Shown one piece after another: positions 10,809 through 25,200 of a stretch of 64,000 nucleotides of DNA. This stretch comes from Phaeosaccion multiseriatum (Eukaryota > Ochrophyta, other classes). Positions within the stretch are counted from its first letter, which is position 1. Each line of letters opens with the position of its first letter. The stretch lies in contig OZ218958.1 of the NCBI GenBank assembly GCA_965112735.1, positions 744,001-808,000 of the forward strand. Direction: 5' to 3'. The notes beneath the pieces are model-generated. The model saw only the letters and a list, made by a program, of their open reading frames with translations. It made no database searches and was not told the origin of the DNA. Made by a program: the position numbers and the translations under genes.

Positions 10809-11337
10809 AGAGAGACTCTTCTCTCATCTCAGCTCATCTTAGTACAGCACCCAAGGCGCTACTGCTGCTACTACTACTGCAACGATGGGTTTACGTCCGC
10901 CTGGACTTGGCTTTCCACGGGGCCGGGGAGCGAGGGCTATTCATATATATAGTATATTGTGGTTTGGTTTGGTTTGATAGAAGAAAGTGAACAAAAAAAA
11001 GGCAGGAAGTCAAGTACAGCCGCGAGGTAGTGGTAAAGGATTGGAAGAAGGAAGAATAGGGAAAAAAGTACAAAAAAAATATTATAGTTTAATAGATTTG
11101 TTGTTGATGGGGATGTTTCTTCTTGCTTGTCCCGCAGCTGCGACCGCAGAAGAGCTTCGGAGAGCTGCTACCGAAGAAGAGCTTCTGTGTAGGGGGAGGG
11201 GGACCAGAAGAAGGGAGAAAAAAGAAAAAAGAAAAAACAAAATGATGGTTTCCGCGTCGGTACTTTGGTTTGTTTGACCCCTCCCCCGTCCCCCTCCCAC
11301 TCCCGCCGCAAAAGAGAAGCGGCAAGAGAGAGAAGAG
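10809..11337 (+). other. Spacer between orphan gene and AP-4 mu
   Basis: It contains an AT-rich block (10936-11105, with TATATATAG at about 10944 and ATTATAGTTTAAT near 11080). This block may be the polyadenylation region of the upstream gene or the core promoter of AP-4 mu. No reading frame in it looks like protein. Confidence 0.4.
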
Positions 11338-12603
11338 ATGTCTCTGGCTCCCATCTCCCACTTTTTTATTCTCTCCACGAGGGGCGACTCCATCATCAGC
11401 AAGGATTACCGCGGAGACAACACCCTCGCAGAGAAGGACACGTTCTTCAGACAGGTAGAGAGGTGGAAGAAAAGGAGAAGAGCAATGCAATGCAGAGTAG
11501 GCTTTTGCATTGTGCAGTGGAGTTCTCCACTGTAACTCCACTGTGGTCGTTTGCGTACGCTTGGATGCTTTCACCATTTTACGTGGCCTTTTCTCTCCCT
11601 CTCTCTGACGACCCTCTGATCAGCCTCCTCCTTTATATGCCAGCGCCTCTGGTTTTCTCCTTTCAACAATATTTCCTAACTTTTAATCTCCTTCGGGATC
11701 AGTGGAGTCTGGATGGTGTACTCCTACTCCCTCCTTCCTGCTTCCTTCCCACAGTACTGCAACAACAGCCCAGACTTAGCACACCTCCCCCCCCACCTCC
11801 AAACCTAAATGGCCCTCTCAGGTGAAGTTCAGTGAAGATGGAGACCCCCCTCCGGCCCTCAACATCTCGGGGGTGAACTACGTGTACATTAAGAAGAACG
11901 GGCTCATCTTCGGCGTTACCACCAAATGGAACTGCTCTCCCACCATGTATGTGGCACTGCTCAGCAGCCTCGCCCGGGTCTTCAAGGACTACTGCGGCGT
12001 TCTGAGTGAGGTACGTAACTACTTACCTTGCACCTCGTGTCAAGTGTGTCAGCACGTCAGCGTGTGTGCGTGGTCGTTGTCGGTTCGGACGTACAACGTC
12101 GTGAACCATCTCCTTTACGACATCACTGTTCGGCCCTTTCTTCAGGCAGCAGCAGCCACAGCCCCTCACCCCGCACACACCTGCATCACCAGCTATGTAT
12201 CAATCCACCCGCACGTCCTTTCCCTTAAGCACCCCTCTGCTAGGCAATCCGCCCCGTCCCCCCCCCTTCTCCGTCTCTTCACCCGCCGCCCCCTTGCCCG
12301 ACCTTCCCCATCCTTTGTTGGCCCCCCTGTCGGCGAACATACGTTATAAACGCACTGAAGACGTGTACTATGGATAGAGTGATATATAACGTACCGGGCA
12401 CTCATTAAAGCTCAATCAATCTAAGCGCCGTCGTCCTTTCTGCCTCCCTCCCTCCCTCCCTCCCCTTGGTCTGCACTGCTCGCCTCTCTCTATGACAGGA
12501 GGCCATTCGCAAGAACTTTATCCTGATCTACGAGCTGCTAGACGAGATGCTGGACTTTGGGTATCCGCAAAACACCAGGTACCCAAGCACTACCACACAC
12601 ACA

Positions 12604-12634
<31 letters not shown>

Positions 12635-15600
12635 GCACGGGCGCAGGTGCCCTTCCCTGCTTATACCAACCCCCCCCTTCCTCTGTAGTGTGGCCAGAAG
12701 GCCTTTTTTAGATATCATCGTCATACTTGCTTGGCCTTTCTCTCACCATTTTCCGTCATGCTCCCACTCAATTCTTTCGTCTACCGCATCCCTCTGTTGT
12801 CTCTTTCTTCCTCTCTCTCCATATGCTCCCTTCCCTCTCTCTATTTCTCTCTCTCGTCCCTTAACATTCGGGACCCCCCCACCCCTCCTATTTCTCCCCC
12901 CCCTTCCTCTCCCTTCCCTTCCCCTCCTTCTCCCCTCCCTCCCTCCCTTCCACACTCGCCTCACCCCCCTCCCCTCCCCTCCCCTCCCCTCCCCAGCTCT
13001 GAGGCTCTGAAGGCGTGTGTGTACAACGAACCACTGCTTGTCGAGTCAGCCAGACACAAGCGCCTGTCCTCGCACCTCAAGACCAAGACCACCCCTTCCT
13101 CGTCAGTGCACAAGCCTATTTCTCTCCCCGGCCGCAACAGAGGTCAGTGCAACGTGTCATGGTACGGAACTATCGTCGATCGGTCAGCACGCCTCCCTCC
13201 TCCTCCTCCTCCTCCTCCTCCTCCTCCTCCTCCTCCTCCTCCTCCTCCTCCTCCTCCTCGCCCCCTCTCTCTATGCTCCACCACTGCCACAACCCCCCCC
13301 CTCCCCCCTTGCTCGGTGTGATTGACTTTCCCTGGCCTCTTCTCTCTCTCTCGTGTCCGTAGTGGGTGGAGCCATGGCAGCAAACAGCAAGCAAAAGAAT
13401 GAGATCTTTGTGGACATTCTCGAGAGGCTCAACGTGCTCTTCAGCCCCACTGGACAGGTAAGGTGGTATATAAGGTGGTACAAAAGGTGGTAGGTAGTAG
13501 GGGGTAGTAGAATATCGGCCAACCCTCCCTCCCTCCCTCCCTTCCTTCCTTCCTCCCTCCCTCTCTGCCTCCCTCCCTCTCTCTCTCCCTCTCACCCTCC
13601 ATCTCTCCCTCCCTCCCTCCCTCCCTCGCTGCCTCCCTCGCTGCCTCCCTCCCTCCCTCCCTCCCTGCCTCACTCCCTCCCTCCCTCCTCCCTCCCTATC
13701 TTTTCCCTTTGCATTGTACTTACTGCACACAGGTGGTGAACAGCACCATTGACGGCTGCATCCAAATGAAGTCATACCTCAGCGGCAACCCCGCCCTTCG
13801 ACTCGCGCTGAATGAGGACCTTGTTGTGGGCAAGGGGGGGGGTGACTTTGGCTCTGTAGTGTTGGACGATTGCAACTTTCACGAGTGTGTGCGCTTGGAT
13901 GACTTTGAGACGCAGAGGCAGCTGAGCTTCGTGCCTCCCGATGGTGAGCGAAGGGGGGGGTGGAGGGTTGGTGGAGGAGAGGAGAGGAGGGGAGGGGAGG
14001 GGAGAGGAGGAGGGGGGGATGGGAGAGGGAGGGAGATGAGAATGGGAGAGAGGGGAGATGGAAGGAGGGGAGAGGGGAGAGGGGAGGAGAGAGGGGAGGG
14101 GAGATGAGAGAGAAGAAAGAGAAGAGGGGGTTGGGGGAGGGTAGGGGCTGAGGGAGCGGAGGGGAGGTGAGAGAGGGGAGGGGGGATGGGAAGGAAAGGG
14201 AGGGAGAGGGAAGAAGTAGAAGGGGAGTGGAGGGTGGAGGGAGAGAGGAGGCATATGGAGAAGAAGAAGAGGTGATGGACGGTGCCGCCGCCCTATCTGT
14301 TTTTGAAGCACTGAGGGCGGACATGCGTTTGCATTTGAAACTGAAACTGAGCAGCGTCGGTCGGCGCCTTGAGCCGTGTGGTTTCCGAGCAGCGCCACTC
14401 AGTCAGTTTTTTGTATAGAGAGAGGGGGAGGAAGGGAGGGAGGGAAGGAGGGAGAGAGAGAGGGAGACGGAGGAAGGAGGAAGTAAGAAGCACTTTGTCC
14501 ATCGGTATCATGGCATGCGTAGTCACCCCTGCCCCCTCTCTCCCCTCCATCCACTGCCTTCTACCCTCATCTGTCTACCTGCATAATTGCAGGCGAATTC
14601 GTGGTGTTGAACTACCGAATGACGGGAGAGTTCCGCGCACCGTTCCGCGTCTTCCCCTCCATCGAAGAAATCTCCGCCACCATGATCGAAGTCACCCTCA
14701 CTGTCCGTGCAGACATCCCCGAGGCGAACCACGGAGCCGGGGTTAGGATTAAGGTAAACGTGCCCCGAACAACCAACGGGGTGGGTTTGACGGTGGACGG
14801 AGGAGCCAAGGCCGCGGCAGGAGGAGGAGGTGAGAGGGAGGTAGGCAGGGAGGCAGGGAGAGAGGGAGGGAGAGACGGAGGGAGAGACGGAGGGAGGGAG
14901 GGAGGGAGGGAGAGATGGAGGGAGGGAGCGCCAAATACACGTACGCACACACACCCATGCACGCGCTCACCACTACCCTCCACTGCCTTCCTTCCACTGT
15001 CCTCCACTGCCCTCCACTACCTTCTGCTGCCTTCCACTGCCTTCCGCCCAATCAGGTGTGCCTGAGTACAACGCTACTGACCGCGCTGTGCTGTGGACCA
15101 TCAAAAAGCTGCCCGGCGGGAGTGAGCTGACTCTGAGGTAAATGCGTGCGTATCTTCATGAGTACGTGTGTACGTGTGTGTATAAGTGTATATATATGTA
15201 TGGAAATGCGAGTGCGTATGCGTATTGGCGTGTTTGCGTGGGTGCATGGGTGTGTGGGTGCGTGAGTGCGTGCAGAAGTCCTTTGTTTGTCTAGTCTTTT
15301 GTGTCAGACGGCCTTCTCCTGCGGCGGGGCGGGGTGGCTTCCCGCACTCACTGACCCATGTGTCATTGAAGGCAATATATCAACAGCGTCATCTTCCTCC
15401 TCCGCTCTTCTTCCCCCTCATACTTCTCTTTTCCCCCTCCTCCTCCTCCTCCTCCTCCTCCTCCTCCTCCTCCTCCTCTTCCTCCTCCTCCTCCTCCTCC
15501 TCCTCCTCCTCTTCCTCCTCCCTCCCTCCCTCCCTCCCTCCCTGCTGCCTACTCCCCCAGAATGAAAATATCGCTGTCCGCCCCCTCCACCTCCTCCACC

Positions 15601-16573
15601 CGGCGCGAGATCGGCCCTGTGTCCCTACATTTCGAAATCCCCATGTACAACGTCAGCAACCTTCAGGTGGGTATACTATGTCAATGGGTGGGAAGTGTGT
15701 CAAGGGTTGGTACAGTATGTCAGTGGGCGGGGGGGGGGTGCGGATGTCAATGGGTGGGTGTAGAATGTCATTGGGCGGGTGAATTGAATGGATGAGTGGG
15801 TGGTTGGGTTGGGTTGGTGGGTTGGTGGGTGGGTGGGTGGGCTGGGACCCTCCTCAGCGCGTACATCGATGTAGATAAGAGAGGCAGCGGCTCGTATCCT
15901 CCACTAGCCCCCCCCCCCCCCCCTTCCCTCCCTTTGTGTATCTCTCTTTCTTTCTCTCTCCGTGTCTCTCTCTGTCTCTCTCTATCACTCTCTGTTTCTC
16001 GCTCTCCCTCCCTCTTGCTCTGTGTGTCTCTCTCTCCCTCTCTTCCCCTCCCTCTCTCTCTCCCTCTCTCTCTCTCTCTTCCTCCCTCTCTCCTTTTCCT
16101 TCTCTCCATCGCCCACCTCTCTCTCCCTATCTTCAATTCACCTCGAGCCCCCCACCCATATGCCTTGAAATGAATCAACCCTAGAGACTCTCAGCACGCC
16201 ACACCTACTGCCCTCCCTCTCTCTATGTGTGTCTCTCTCCCTCTCTTCCCCTCCCTCTCTCTATGTGTGTCGCTCTCTCTCTCTCTTTGTCTCCCCCCCC
16301 CCCCCTACCCCTACCCTTGACCCCGTCGCCAACCCCTCTCAACATATGGCGTGGTGGTGTGCCCTTGAACAAATCGCAAATCGCTCCCTCTTTCCCTCCC
16401 TCCGTCCCTAACCCCCTCCCTCCCATCCATTCATCCCCACCCACCCACCCACCCACCCACCAACGTGCCAGGTTCGATATCTGAAAATCGAGGAGAAGGC
16501 CAAGTCCTACAATCCATATCGATGGGTCCGATATGTGACACAGAGCTCCTCCTACGTGGTTCGGATAGCCTAA
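11338..16573 (+). CDS. AP4M1: AP-4 adaptor complex subunit mu
   Basis: Ten exons: 11338-11454, 11822-12010, 12499-12578, 12997-13142, 13363-13457, 13733-13943, 14593-14829, 15056-15137, 15561-15666, 16472-16573. All phases agree and the product is 454 aa, the usual size of AP mu chains. The N-terminal longin-type domain starts [20 protein letters not shown], with [19 protein letters not shown]; the C-terminal mu-homology domain includes [66 protein letters not shown] and ends VRYLKI...[21 protein letters not shown]. The ending and the RGDSII-DYRGD block fit AP-4 better than AP-1, -2 or -3. In known systems mu-4 binds tyrosine-based sorting signals at the trans-Golgi network. The end of exon 7 is the least certain junction, because GTAAAC at 14752 is a second possible donor. 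Confidence 0.92.
13198..13259 (+). repeat. (CTC)n microsatellite in AP-4 mu intron 4
   Basis: About twenty uninterrupted CTC triplets precede the acceptor at 13362. A second and longer CTC array occupies intron 8 of the same gene (15439-15520). Confidence 0.9.
15435..15520 (+). repeat. (CTC)n microsatellite in AP-4 mu intron 8
   Basis: CTC triplets with two CTT interruptions, followed by CCCT repeats to the acceptor at 15560. Confidence 0.9.
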
Positions 16574-19106
16574 GCCCCTCCTTGCTGCAGGGCGACGGCT
16601 GGACTGAAGTCAGCCGAACGCTGTAGAGGGTGCAACTGGACTGAAGTCAACGAAGGAGCGAACAATCGAACACCGATGGATTGGGGGGTCGAAACTGGTG
16701 GACTCGCTTCGCTGCCGTGTCTACGGAGAATCCGATGCCTTCTTCTAATGCCCATGGCCGGGTCTGCTTCTTGCCCGACAAGCCCCGCTGGGGCTGTGTG
16801 GCTTGGGGGTGGTTGTCTCCCACTGGCACTGGCTCAATGACTCGGCTCGCTCAGGAGGCCTCACTGACAAGGTCGCTGGCTGGCTCGCTGCCTGACTGGC
16901 TCAAGTCACTGAGTGTTCTCGCTCACTGCGTCAGCGTCACTCTCTGATTGGCTGGACCATCGCTTGCATGGTGGCTCCCAGTGGCCAGACCGACAGCTGC
17001 CGTGAGATGGCTCCCCATGCACATACACTACGCTCTTTCCGGGAGTGGAGGGGGAGAGATAGACAGAGAGACAAGGATGGAGAGGAAGAGAGAAAGAGAG
17101 AGAAGGAGCGGTTTACGAGGGTGGGACTCCACCTGCCCCTCGTGCTCTTACCCGATCCCTAGCGCTGAGTCGCTGCTTGCCGATTTCTCGGCCGACAGAC
17201 GGACATGGTCGGCGAGACTGGGCCCTGATATCCTGACTATGGTACCTTACGCCCTTGGCCAGCTCCGTAGCTGCTGTCGTACGGTCGTGGTAGTGAAAGT
17301 GAGCAAAGGGGAGCCCGGACGCACTGCTTCCTGCACAAGGGGGGAGTTGCCACGCACGCACACACACACAGACACAATTCCCTTTTATACATATACTCTT
17401 CTTTCCCCTCGCTCTCTTCTTTTTCTCTCTTTGCCGTGCTAAAGTGGGCGGCAAGGTTAAGTACTGTCGCAGGAAGGAAGAAAAAGAGTAAAGTCGAGCT
17501 CGAGTTAAAAAATAGTGCCACGTTGCCCCCGGGGGAGCCTCTGGTTTTTGGCAAAATGTGAGTAGAGTGGGTAAAAAGACAACGCTGCGCCGCAAGCTAG
17601 AGAGGGAGACAGGGGACAGGCACACACGGTGAGTGACAAGAGAGTGAGGGCTATCCGTACATATCCGTCTGAGGTGGTGGCGTGAGGGCTGGGTAGAGAT
17701 AGTGGAAGGAAGGCTAGCTGTCTTTCGTCGTTGGGGGGGCAGTCGTAGCGGAAGGAGACGGCAAGTGTGTAACACAGAGGGGGAGATGACCAGGAGAAAG
17801 CAGTGGGGCGTGTTCCCCTTGGTCTGTTGGTTCTACATGCAGAGTCTGGAGGCGGGGCATGCTGACTGGGGGGCATAGTTAGGGAACGCGGAAGGGGGGA
17901 AAGTTGGAGACTTGGGGATGACTTAAACTGCAGGGCAGAAATTGGGAAACGTGTTTTCTCATTGTCAGGGCGCAAGGTCGGCGCCAGGGAAGGGTAAATG
18001 CATACGCACCATCTTGTGATGCTTCCATTGCCGAGCATCGTAGAAGCTGGATGTTCCGCAGTGTTCCGCTTGGGTCGTTTGCAATGGAAAGGTGTTCCAT
18101 GGGAAGGAGGTGGTTCCGTTCTTCCTGCTGTTCTTGGCGGCCACCAAGGAGCGTAGAGAGCAGTACCGGTTGCGTAGAAGAAGGGCATGATGTGGGGGCT
18201 TGTGATTTGTAGCGTATTGAGCCTCTGTCGGGTTTTTTTACTCCTGTATGCCCTGACTTGGTTGCACGATGTGATGCTGCACAACACGTACGCCTGACGG
18301 CAAATGAGCATAGGGATGTTTTTTCGAGGGGAAAGCAGGCTGCATAGTAGATGCACACGCTACCCGAAAGGATGTGCGGCTTATTCTATTTGTTTTGCTT
18401 TTTTTGCTCCCTTTGTGCTCTTTTAAACGTCTGTTGGACGGCGCCCGCCGCGCCCAGTGCATAGCTGATGCCCCCCTCGCTCGACCGTGTGCCTGTCGTG
18501 CGCCATGCCTACATTGCGCAACACTCACTCGTCTTATTACCGTCCCTGCCTTCTTCCTTGTGGCCTATTTTGTTTGGGGTAGCATCTCCTTTTGAGTGTG
18601 ATACATTGTACGTGCGTGAATGAGCACGTGAAGCAGCTCCCTCGCCCTTCTGACCACTTTTTCTGCGAGAGCGTCCGTCCACACTACCCCGTGTATTTTT
18701 GTTCGTATTTTCCAACCCCCTCTTCGCGGAGACAACTCACCGCAAGAGTATGTCTGCCTGTCCTCACTCCTCGCGCTCTTGTGTCTTTTTTTGCCCCTCC
18801 CCCCCCCCACACACACCCCCACTTTTTGGTGCTGTTTGCAGGCGCGGAGTCTGTTTACCTGGTCAGGACAACACCACCCTTTCCTGCTGCTCTTTGCAGC
18901 GCAGGAAAGAGGGAGGGGGAGGAGGGGGGAGAGCGAGAGGGAACGGGAACGGAGGCACACTCTAGTCTCCTCTCCTTTCGGAGAGAGCGATAAGCCCACC
19001 GAGGGTGGCCCGCTTAGTGCACCAACATGTGCATGTGCTAGCGAACACATAAGTCTGTCTTGGGGGAGAGTCCCCGGGGGGACGCTCGGCCAGTGACGGC
19101 AAGAGG
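16574..19106. other. Gene-poor spacer between AP-4 mu and p300/CBP
   Basis: 2.5 kb with no recognisable gene. The first part is presumably the 3' UTR of AP-4 mu and has a repeated CTGGACTGAAGTCA (about 16600 and 16638). Open frames of 283 aa (17505-18356, minus) and 239 aa (18565-19284, minus) read as Pro/Ser/Arg-rich sequence without domains and are not supported. The last kilobase before 19107 is likely the promoter and 5' UTR of the acetyltransferase gene. Confidence 0.5.
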
Positions 19107-21455
19107 ATGAGCGGCGGCCCCGTTGCCAGCATGGTGAGCGTAAGTGCGGACGTGGTTGGACTTGGAGCGGGAGGGGCCCAACCAGCAGCAGCTGCAGACA
19201 CGGCCGTGGTGATCGGCGGAGAAGGTTCGAGTTCGACGTCTCCAGCTGTTGCCTTTCCGACGGCGACGGCGACAACAGCAGCACCAGCAGCAGGTGGTGA
19301 TACAGCAGCAGCGACGGATGGGACCTCGGAGACGAGCCCTAGCCCAGGCACAAGCGATGCGACATCACAACTGGCAGCGCCGGCAACAGCAGCAGCAGAC
19401 ACAGCACCAACAGGAGCAGAAGGGGCGGAAGTTGGTGGTACAGCTGCGGAGGTAGCGGTCGCTCCGGCAACGGCGGCTCCGGCAACGGCGGCTCCGGCAA
19501 CAGCAGCGACAGCAGCAACAAAACCACCGGGACCAGACGGGAGTGCGACACCTGCAGCCTCCGCTGCTTCTGTCGCTGATGCGGCTCAGCCTGGGGCACC
19601 TACACCCCAAGCCGACACAGCAGCACCAGCACCAGAAAGCGCAGACGCCGCTGTTGCCTCCGGGGCCATTCCAGATGTCTCAGGAGCATCAGCAACAGAA
19701 GCAGCAGCACCACCACCCCCGTCAACATCATCACCAGATGCAGCGTCGGGGGCGGGCATGCCTGCTGTGGCACCAACGACTGCGGCCATGGACCCCGCAC
19801 CTTCCCTTGCTGGTGTATCACCAACTGCAACAGCAGCCACGCCGGCAGACGGCGCCGGAGGTGTCGCGGGAGTGGCAGGGGGTGAGGGCGTGAAGGTGGA
19901 AGAAGCCACTTCTACCGCTGCAGCGACCGGCCCCGGCCCTTCTTCAGCCCAATCCCCGACCGGGGAGACAATTGTGGCCCCTGGTTCGAGTCCTGCTGCT
20001 GCGGCAGGAGGGGTGGGGTCGGTGGCGGCTGTGCCCGCAGCAGCGACAGCCGCATCACCGGCAGGAGGTGGTGATACACCGACCGGGTTGGTGCCAGGAG
20101 CAGAGCTGACCGCGCCGTTAGTAGCACCGGCTGCAGTACCTACAGCGGACGGAGCTGCAACTGCAACAAGTGGGAGTGGCGCCTCGACGGCCACCCCCAC
20201 CCCACCACCATCGGCCGCCACCGGAACTGCTGGGGCCCCGGCACTACCTGGGTCCACCACTGCAGCCCTCACGCCCGCGGCAGCTGGTTATACAGCAGCA
20301 GGAGCAGCAGGAGCAGCAGGAGCCGCAGCAGGAGCAGCCCCAGCTCTCCTCGCGGCGTCTACTGCTCCTGTTCAGCCGACGCAGCAGGCAGCGAACGGAG
20401 CAGCAGCAGCAGCTGCTGTTGCAGCAGCAGGGGGGGCTGTGGGAACCGGGGCTGGGGCTCCGGGGGCTGGTGCGGCGACACTTGCGAGCGCCGTGCCATC
20501 CGGAGCAGTCCCAGGGGGGGTGCAGCCGCTGCCCACAGCATCGCCACTGCAGCAGCAGGTACGGTACTTTACATGAGTAAAAGGAAAGGGGTTGAGGGGG
20601 GGAAGGTTGCGGGGAGAATGAGTGATTTGCTGCATGGCACTGGGCGTGGGACATGCCCTCCTCCTCCTCCTCCTCCTCCTCCTCCTCGTCGTCGTGGTCG
20701 TCCTCAGGGGTTGTGACCATATGGCGTGAGTGGGGGGGGGGTGTCATGAAGGAATGTGGTGGTGGTAGTGTGCTGTTGAGTTGGGTTCAGGCGGCTTGTC
20801 GTCGTTTTTTTTTGTGCAGAGATTTCCCCCCTTTTTTTTATAGAAACATTCTCCCTCCATGTATGTGACACGTGTAGTGTTTTGAGGCAGAAGCATCCAG
20901 CCAACCGAACTACCAACCACTGCAACCATTTTTTATGCTCTTGCCGCATGCTTATGGCTCGTACACCCCCTCTCCTCTCTCCGACGATGACGACTGGCAC
21001 AGCCGGTTGAGCAGCCCCAACAGTTGCTCCAGCAACAACCACAGGTTAATAACGGGCAGCCGCAGGCAGCAACGCAGCAACTCCAACAACAGCAACTGCA
21101 GCAGCAGCAGCAGGAGCAGCTATTCACCCAGCAGCAGCAGCAGCAGCAACAACTCCAACAACAGCAGCAGCAGCAACAGCAGCAACAGCAACAGCAAGTG
21201 GCAGCTGCCCATCAGCAGGCGCACGCGCAGGCCGCACAGGCGCAGGTTCAGGCGCAGCTTCAGGTACAGCAGCGACAGGCCGCATTGGTACAGGCGCAGG
21301 CTCAACAGAAGACGGGGCAGTTGGGCGTACAACAGTCGCCGGGTGTTGGTGCCGCTGCTACTACTGCTCAAGGCGCCCCTGCCGCCAGCCAGCCGCAGCA
21401 GACACAGCAGCAGGCACAGCAGCTCCAACAGCAGCAACAGCAACAACAACAACAA

Positions 21456-21489
<34 letters not shown>

Positions 21490-22198
21490 CGGTGCCTCGG
21501 CTTGTGGGCGGATGGCAGTCCAACGACGACATTCCTGAGCGCAAGAAGATCCTCGCCAAGATTGTCAATTATCTTCAGCAGCGCAAGCCCCAGGCCGGCC
21601 CCGAGTGGATCAAGAAGGTTCCTCAAATGGCCAAGCGTCTCGAAGACTCCCTTTACCGCAACGCCGCTTCCTACCTTGAGTACTGTGACATGAACACGCT
21701 CCGTCATCGCTTGCAGCAGCTCGCGCTCAAGCTGGGTAATCGCGCCACCGGCAAGGGCGGCCCCGCTGCTGCTGGGGTTGCTGGGGCGGCCCCTGGGGCG
21801 GGGGGGCAACAGGTGGCAGGGGGTGTCAGGACAGGCGGGCAGCCTGGGGGCGTGATTACCGGCCAGCCGGGAGCAGGAGGTGTGGCTGGGGGCACCGCTG
21901 GTGCTCCTGGGACGGCTTCAGGCCCCGTGGTGGCGCCTGGAGGGCTGGTGACGGTCAAGGCTCAGCCTCAACAGGCCGGGCAGCAGCTGGGCATGAACAG
22001 GCTGCCGGGGCAGTTGGGGACTCTGCCGTTGGCGACGGCGGGGCAGCAGCAGGGAGGCGGAGTCGGGGTAACCACGACCCCCGGGGGGATGCTTGTGGGG
22101 AGCGAAAACGGGGCTGCCAACATGCTTGGTGCGGGTGCTCCGCAGGGACAAGGGCAGCAGGCACAGCAGTTGGCGATACAGCAACAACAATTGGCGAC

Positions 22199-22234
<36 letters not shown>

Positions 22235-25200
22235 CAATAACCCAGTAGCGGTTGACCCCCCTAAGCGATTCGTCAACATGTCGGACATCAACCCCTTGAT
22301 GTCCACTGCACCCAGCAAGGGCGGGGCAGCGGTGGCAGGAGGGGCGAGTACCACCACCGACGGTATGAATATGGCGGGCGGGCAGGGGGGTCAGGCCCAG
22401 CAGCAGCAACAGCTTAGGGCCCAGCAGGCGGCGTTGCAGCAGCAGCAGCAGTTCCAGCAGCAAGGCATTGATGTCAAGGGTGCAGGAGGAGCAGGACAGG
22501 CGCAGCAGCAGCAAGGAGGGCTCGTGCCAGTCAAGCAGCAGCCACAGGACGGAGCCGTCGCAGGTGCGGCAGGAGGGCAGCAGCAGCAGGGGCAGGGGCA
22601 GCCACAGCAACAGCAGACGCCACAGCAGCAGCAGTACACCGAGAACCAGCGGAAACAAGCCCTTCGCCAGCAGCAGCAGCGCCTCCTCCTGCTGCGACAC
22701 GCCTCCAAGTGCGACGCGGAGAGCGGCACTTGTAAGGTGACTCAGCACTGCGCCGGCATGAAGAAGCTCTGGAAGCACATTGCCGAGTGCAAAGATCAGA
22801 ACTGCAGCGTCGCGCACTGCGTTAGCTCCAGGTGCGTGTGTTTCAGTGTGTGGGTGCGTGCGTGCGTGGGTGCGTGTACGTATGTGTGGGTGGGAGGGAG
22901 AGAGGGAAATATGCGAATGGTTGTGTGTGTGTATTTGGATGTTCCAAGTGGGTAGTGGAGAACCGCCCCAAGTCCCATCTGGCTTCAGTGCATTGCCTTG
23001 CGGATGGCACAGCTTCTCGCGCTTCGCCCAGCCTCCAGACCTCCCCCCCTCCTCTGATCTCCCTCTCCCCCCCCTGTCTCTCCCCATATGACTCTTCTTG
23101 GCCCTATAAGGTTCGTGCTGAGCCATTACCACCGGTGTAAAAACGTCAAGTGCGCCGTTTGTGCTCCGGTAAGAGAAGTCATTCAAAAGAGTCACAACAG
23201 GGCCTCCAAGAACCACACTGCAGTCACGGGAGGAGTTGACGCGTCATGGGGAGGCAATGGTATGAAGCCAACGGCGGGGCTAACTCGGGAACAGCAGGCG
23301 CAGCAGCAGCAGCAGCAGCGCAAGGCTATTCAGCAGGAGTTGGAGAGAGCAGCGGAGGCAGCCAAGATTACGCCTCAGCAGCTGGCGGCGATGAGTACGG
23401 CGAAAAAGTCGGAGTTGCTGCAGCAATTCCGCGCTCAGAACCATTTGCAAAAACAGCAGCAGCAGCAGCAAATTGCGCATGTGCAACAGGCCCAGCAGCA
23501 CCAAATACACAACCAGCAGCTGCTCAACGGCGGCACGGTCAGCGGGGCAGGCGGGGTTGGGCTCAATGGTGCGACCAATAGTCAAATCCCCCCTGCACAG
23601 CTGCAGACTGTCATCCATCACCTCATGAATCAAAAGGGCATGAGTTTGCAGCAGGCCCAAGCGCAAGCACCCAAGCTCATCCAAGCCCAGCGGCAGAGGG
23701 ACCAAGCTGGAAACGCGCTGCAGCAGCAACAGGCGGCGCAGCAGCAAGGGGCGGCGGGCTTCCCACTCGGGCAGCAGCAGGGGTTGGCGCAGGGTGTGGC
23801 AGGGAAGGGGGCGAAGGGAAAGGGAGGCAGGAAGGGCAGCAAGGCTGGGGGCGGGCGGGGGGGGAGAAGCGGGGCAACGGCAGGGGGGGCGGCAGCAACC
23901 GCGACACAGGGAGGCAGAATGGGGCGAGGTGGGATGGTTTTGGATGGGAGTCCGGAGGCCATGGGGGGAGGGAGCGTGTTGAAGGGGAGGGGCGGCGGCG
24001 CCAATGGGGTGCGGTTAAATTCAGGCTCCTTGGATGGACAGCCCCCTTCTAAGCGATCGCGGGGGGGTGCAGGGGGCCGAGCAGGAAGCGCTGGCGGTGG
24101 CTTTGGCCCAGGGGGGAATCTGATGGGAGGGCAGCAGATGGCAGTCGGTGGGGGTGGAGGTTACGGCAATAATGGGGTGGGAGGAGCGGCAGGAGCAACG
24201 GGAGGGGGAGGTAACTGGGCAGGAGGTGCGGCCGGAATGCAGCAGCAGCAGCAGTTCGCAGGCGGGGCTGGGCAGGGAGGAGGCGCCAATGGACTCCCCT
24301 CGCCGAGGGTACTCAGCAGTTCTACCGTACAAGTGGTGCGGGGTAGGCCAGGGGTGGCCAAGCCGCAAGTGCAACGTGCGGACGGGAAGCTCACCGCGGC
24401 GGAAGACTGTACCTCACTCGTGGACGCCTTCACTGTCACGCAGATCGAGGACCACTTGAGGAGTCTGAGCACAGGGTGAGTGAGTGAGAGAGTGAGTGAG
24501 TGAGTGAGTGAGAGAGTGAGTGACTTGAGGGAGTGAGTGAGAGAGAGAGTGACTTAAGGGAGTCGGTGAGTGAGTGAGTGAGTGAGGGAGGGAGTGGGTG
24601 AGTGAGTGAGTGAGAGAGAGAGAGTGAGTGAGTGAGGGATAGAGTTGAACAAGGCAAAGTGGGGCAGCCAGGCAGGTGGGCAGGTAGACAGGCAGCGGGT
24701 TGATCTTCTTCTTTTGAACACCTGGTCCTCCCTGACCATGCCACCTTGACTTGACTTGACACCCGGTACTGTACTGTACTACACGTGACTGACCTCCTCC
24801 TGCCACCTCCGGCGGCCTCGCCCGACAATCCTCCGCCACTTCCTGACACCAGGCTGCACCTGACCAAGGAGAGCATCAAGGCTTATCTGCACCCTTTGCT
24901 GAAGAAGGTGTTCGATCACCAATTCTCGTGGGTATTCGCCACACCCGTAGACCCCGTGGCTCTCAATCTGCCCGACTACTTTGAGGTACGTACGATTTCC
25001 GTACGATTACGTGTTTTTTTTTGTTTTTTTTTGCTGGTCAGGTGTTCGAGACCCCCATACCTCTCCCTTCACTCAGTCATTCACCCACTCACTCACTCAC
25101 TCACGCACACACGCCCAATCACCCACTGGCTACCTGCCCATACGCCTGCAGGTGATCCGCAACCCGATGGACCTGGGCACTGTGAAGAAGCACCTTGAGA

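Noticed and set aside
17505-18356. 283-aa open frame on the minus strand
   Set aside because: Pro/Ser/Arg-rich, no domain, overlapping open frames in other registers, and no intron-exon or composition signal of coding sequence.
18565-19284. 239-aa open frame on the minus strand overlapping the p300/CBP start
   Set aside because: Low-complexity shadow of GC-rich DNA; overlaps the coding start of a certain gene on the other strand.
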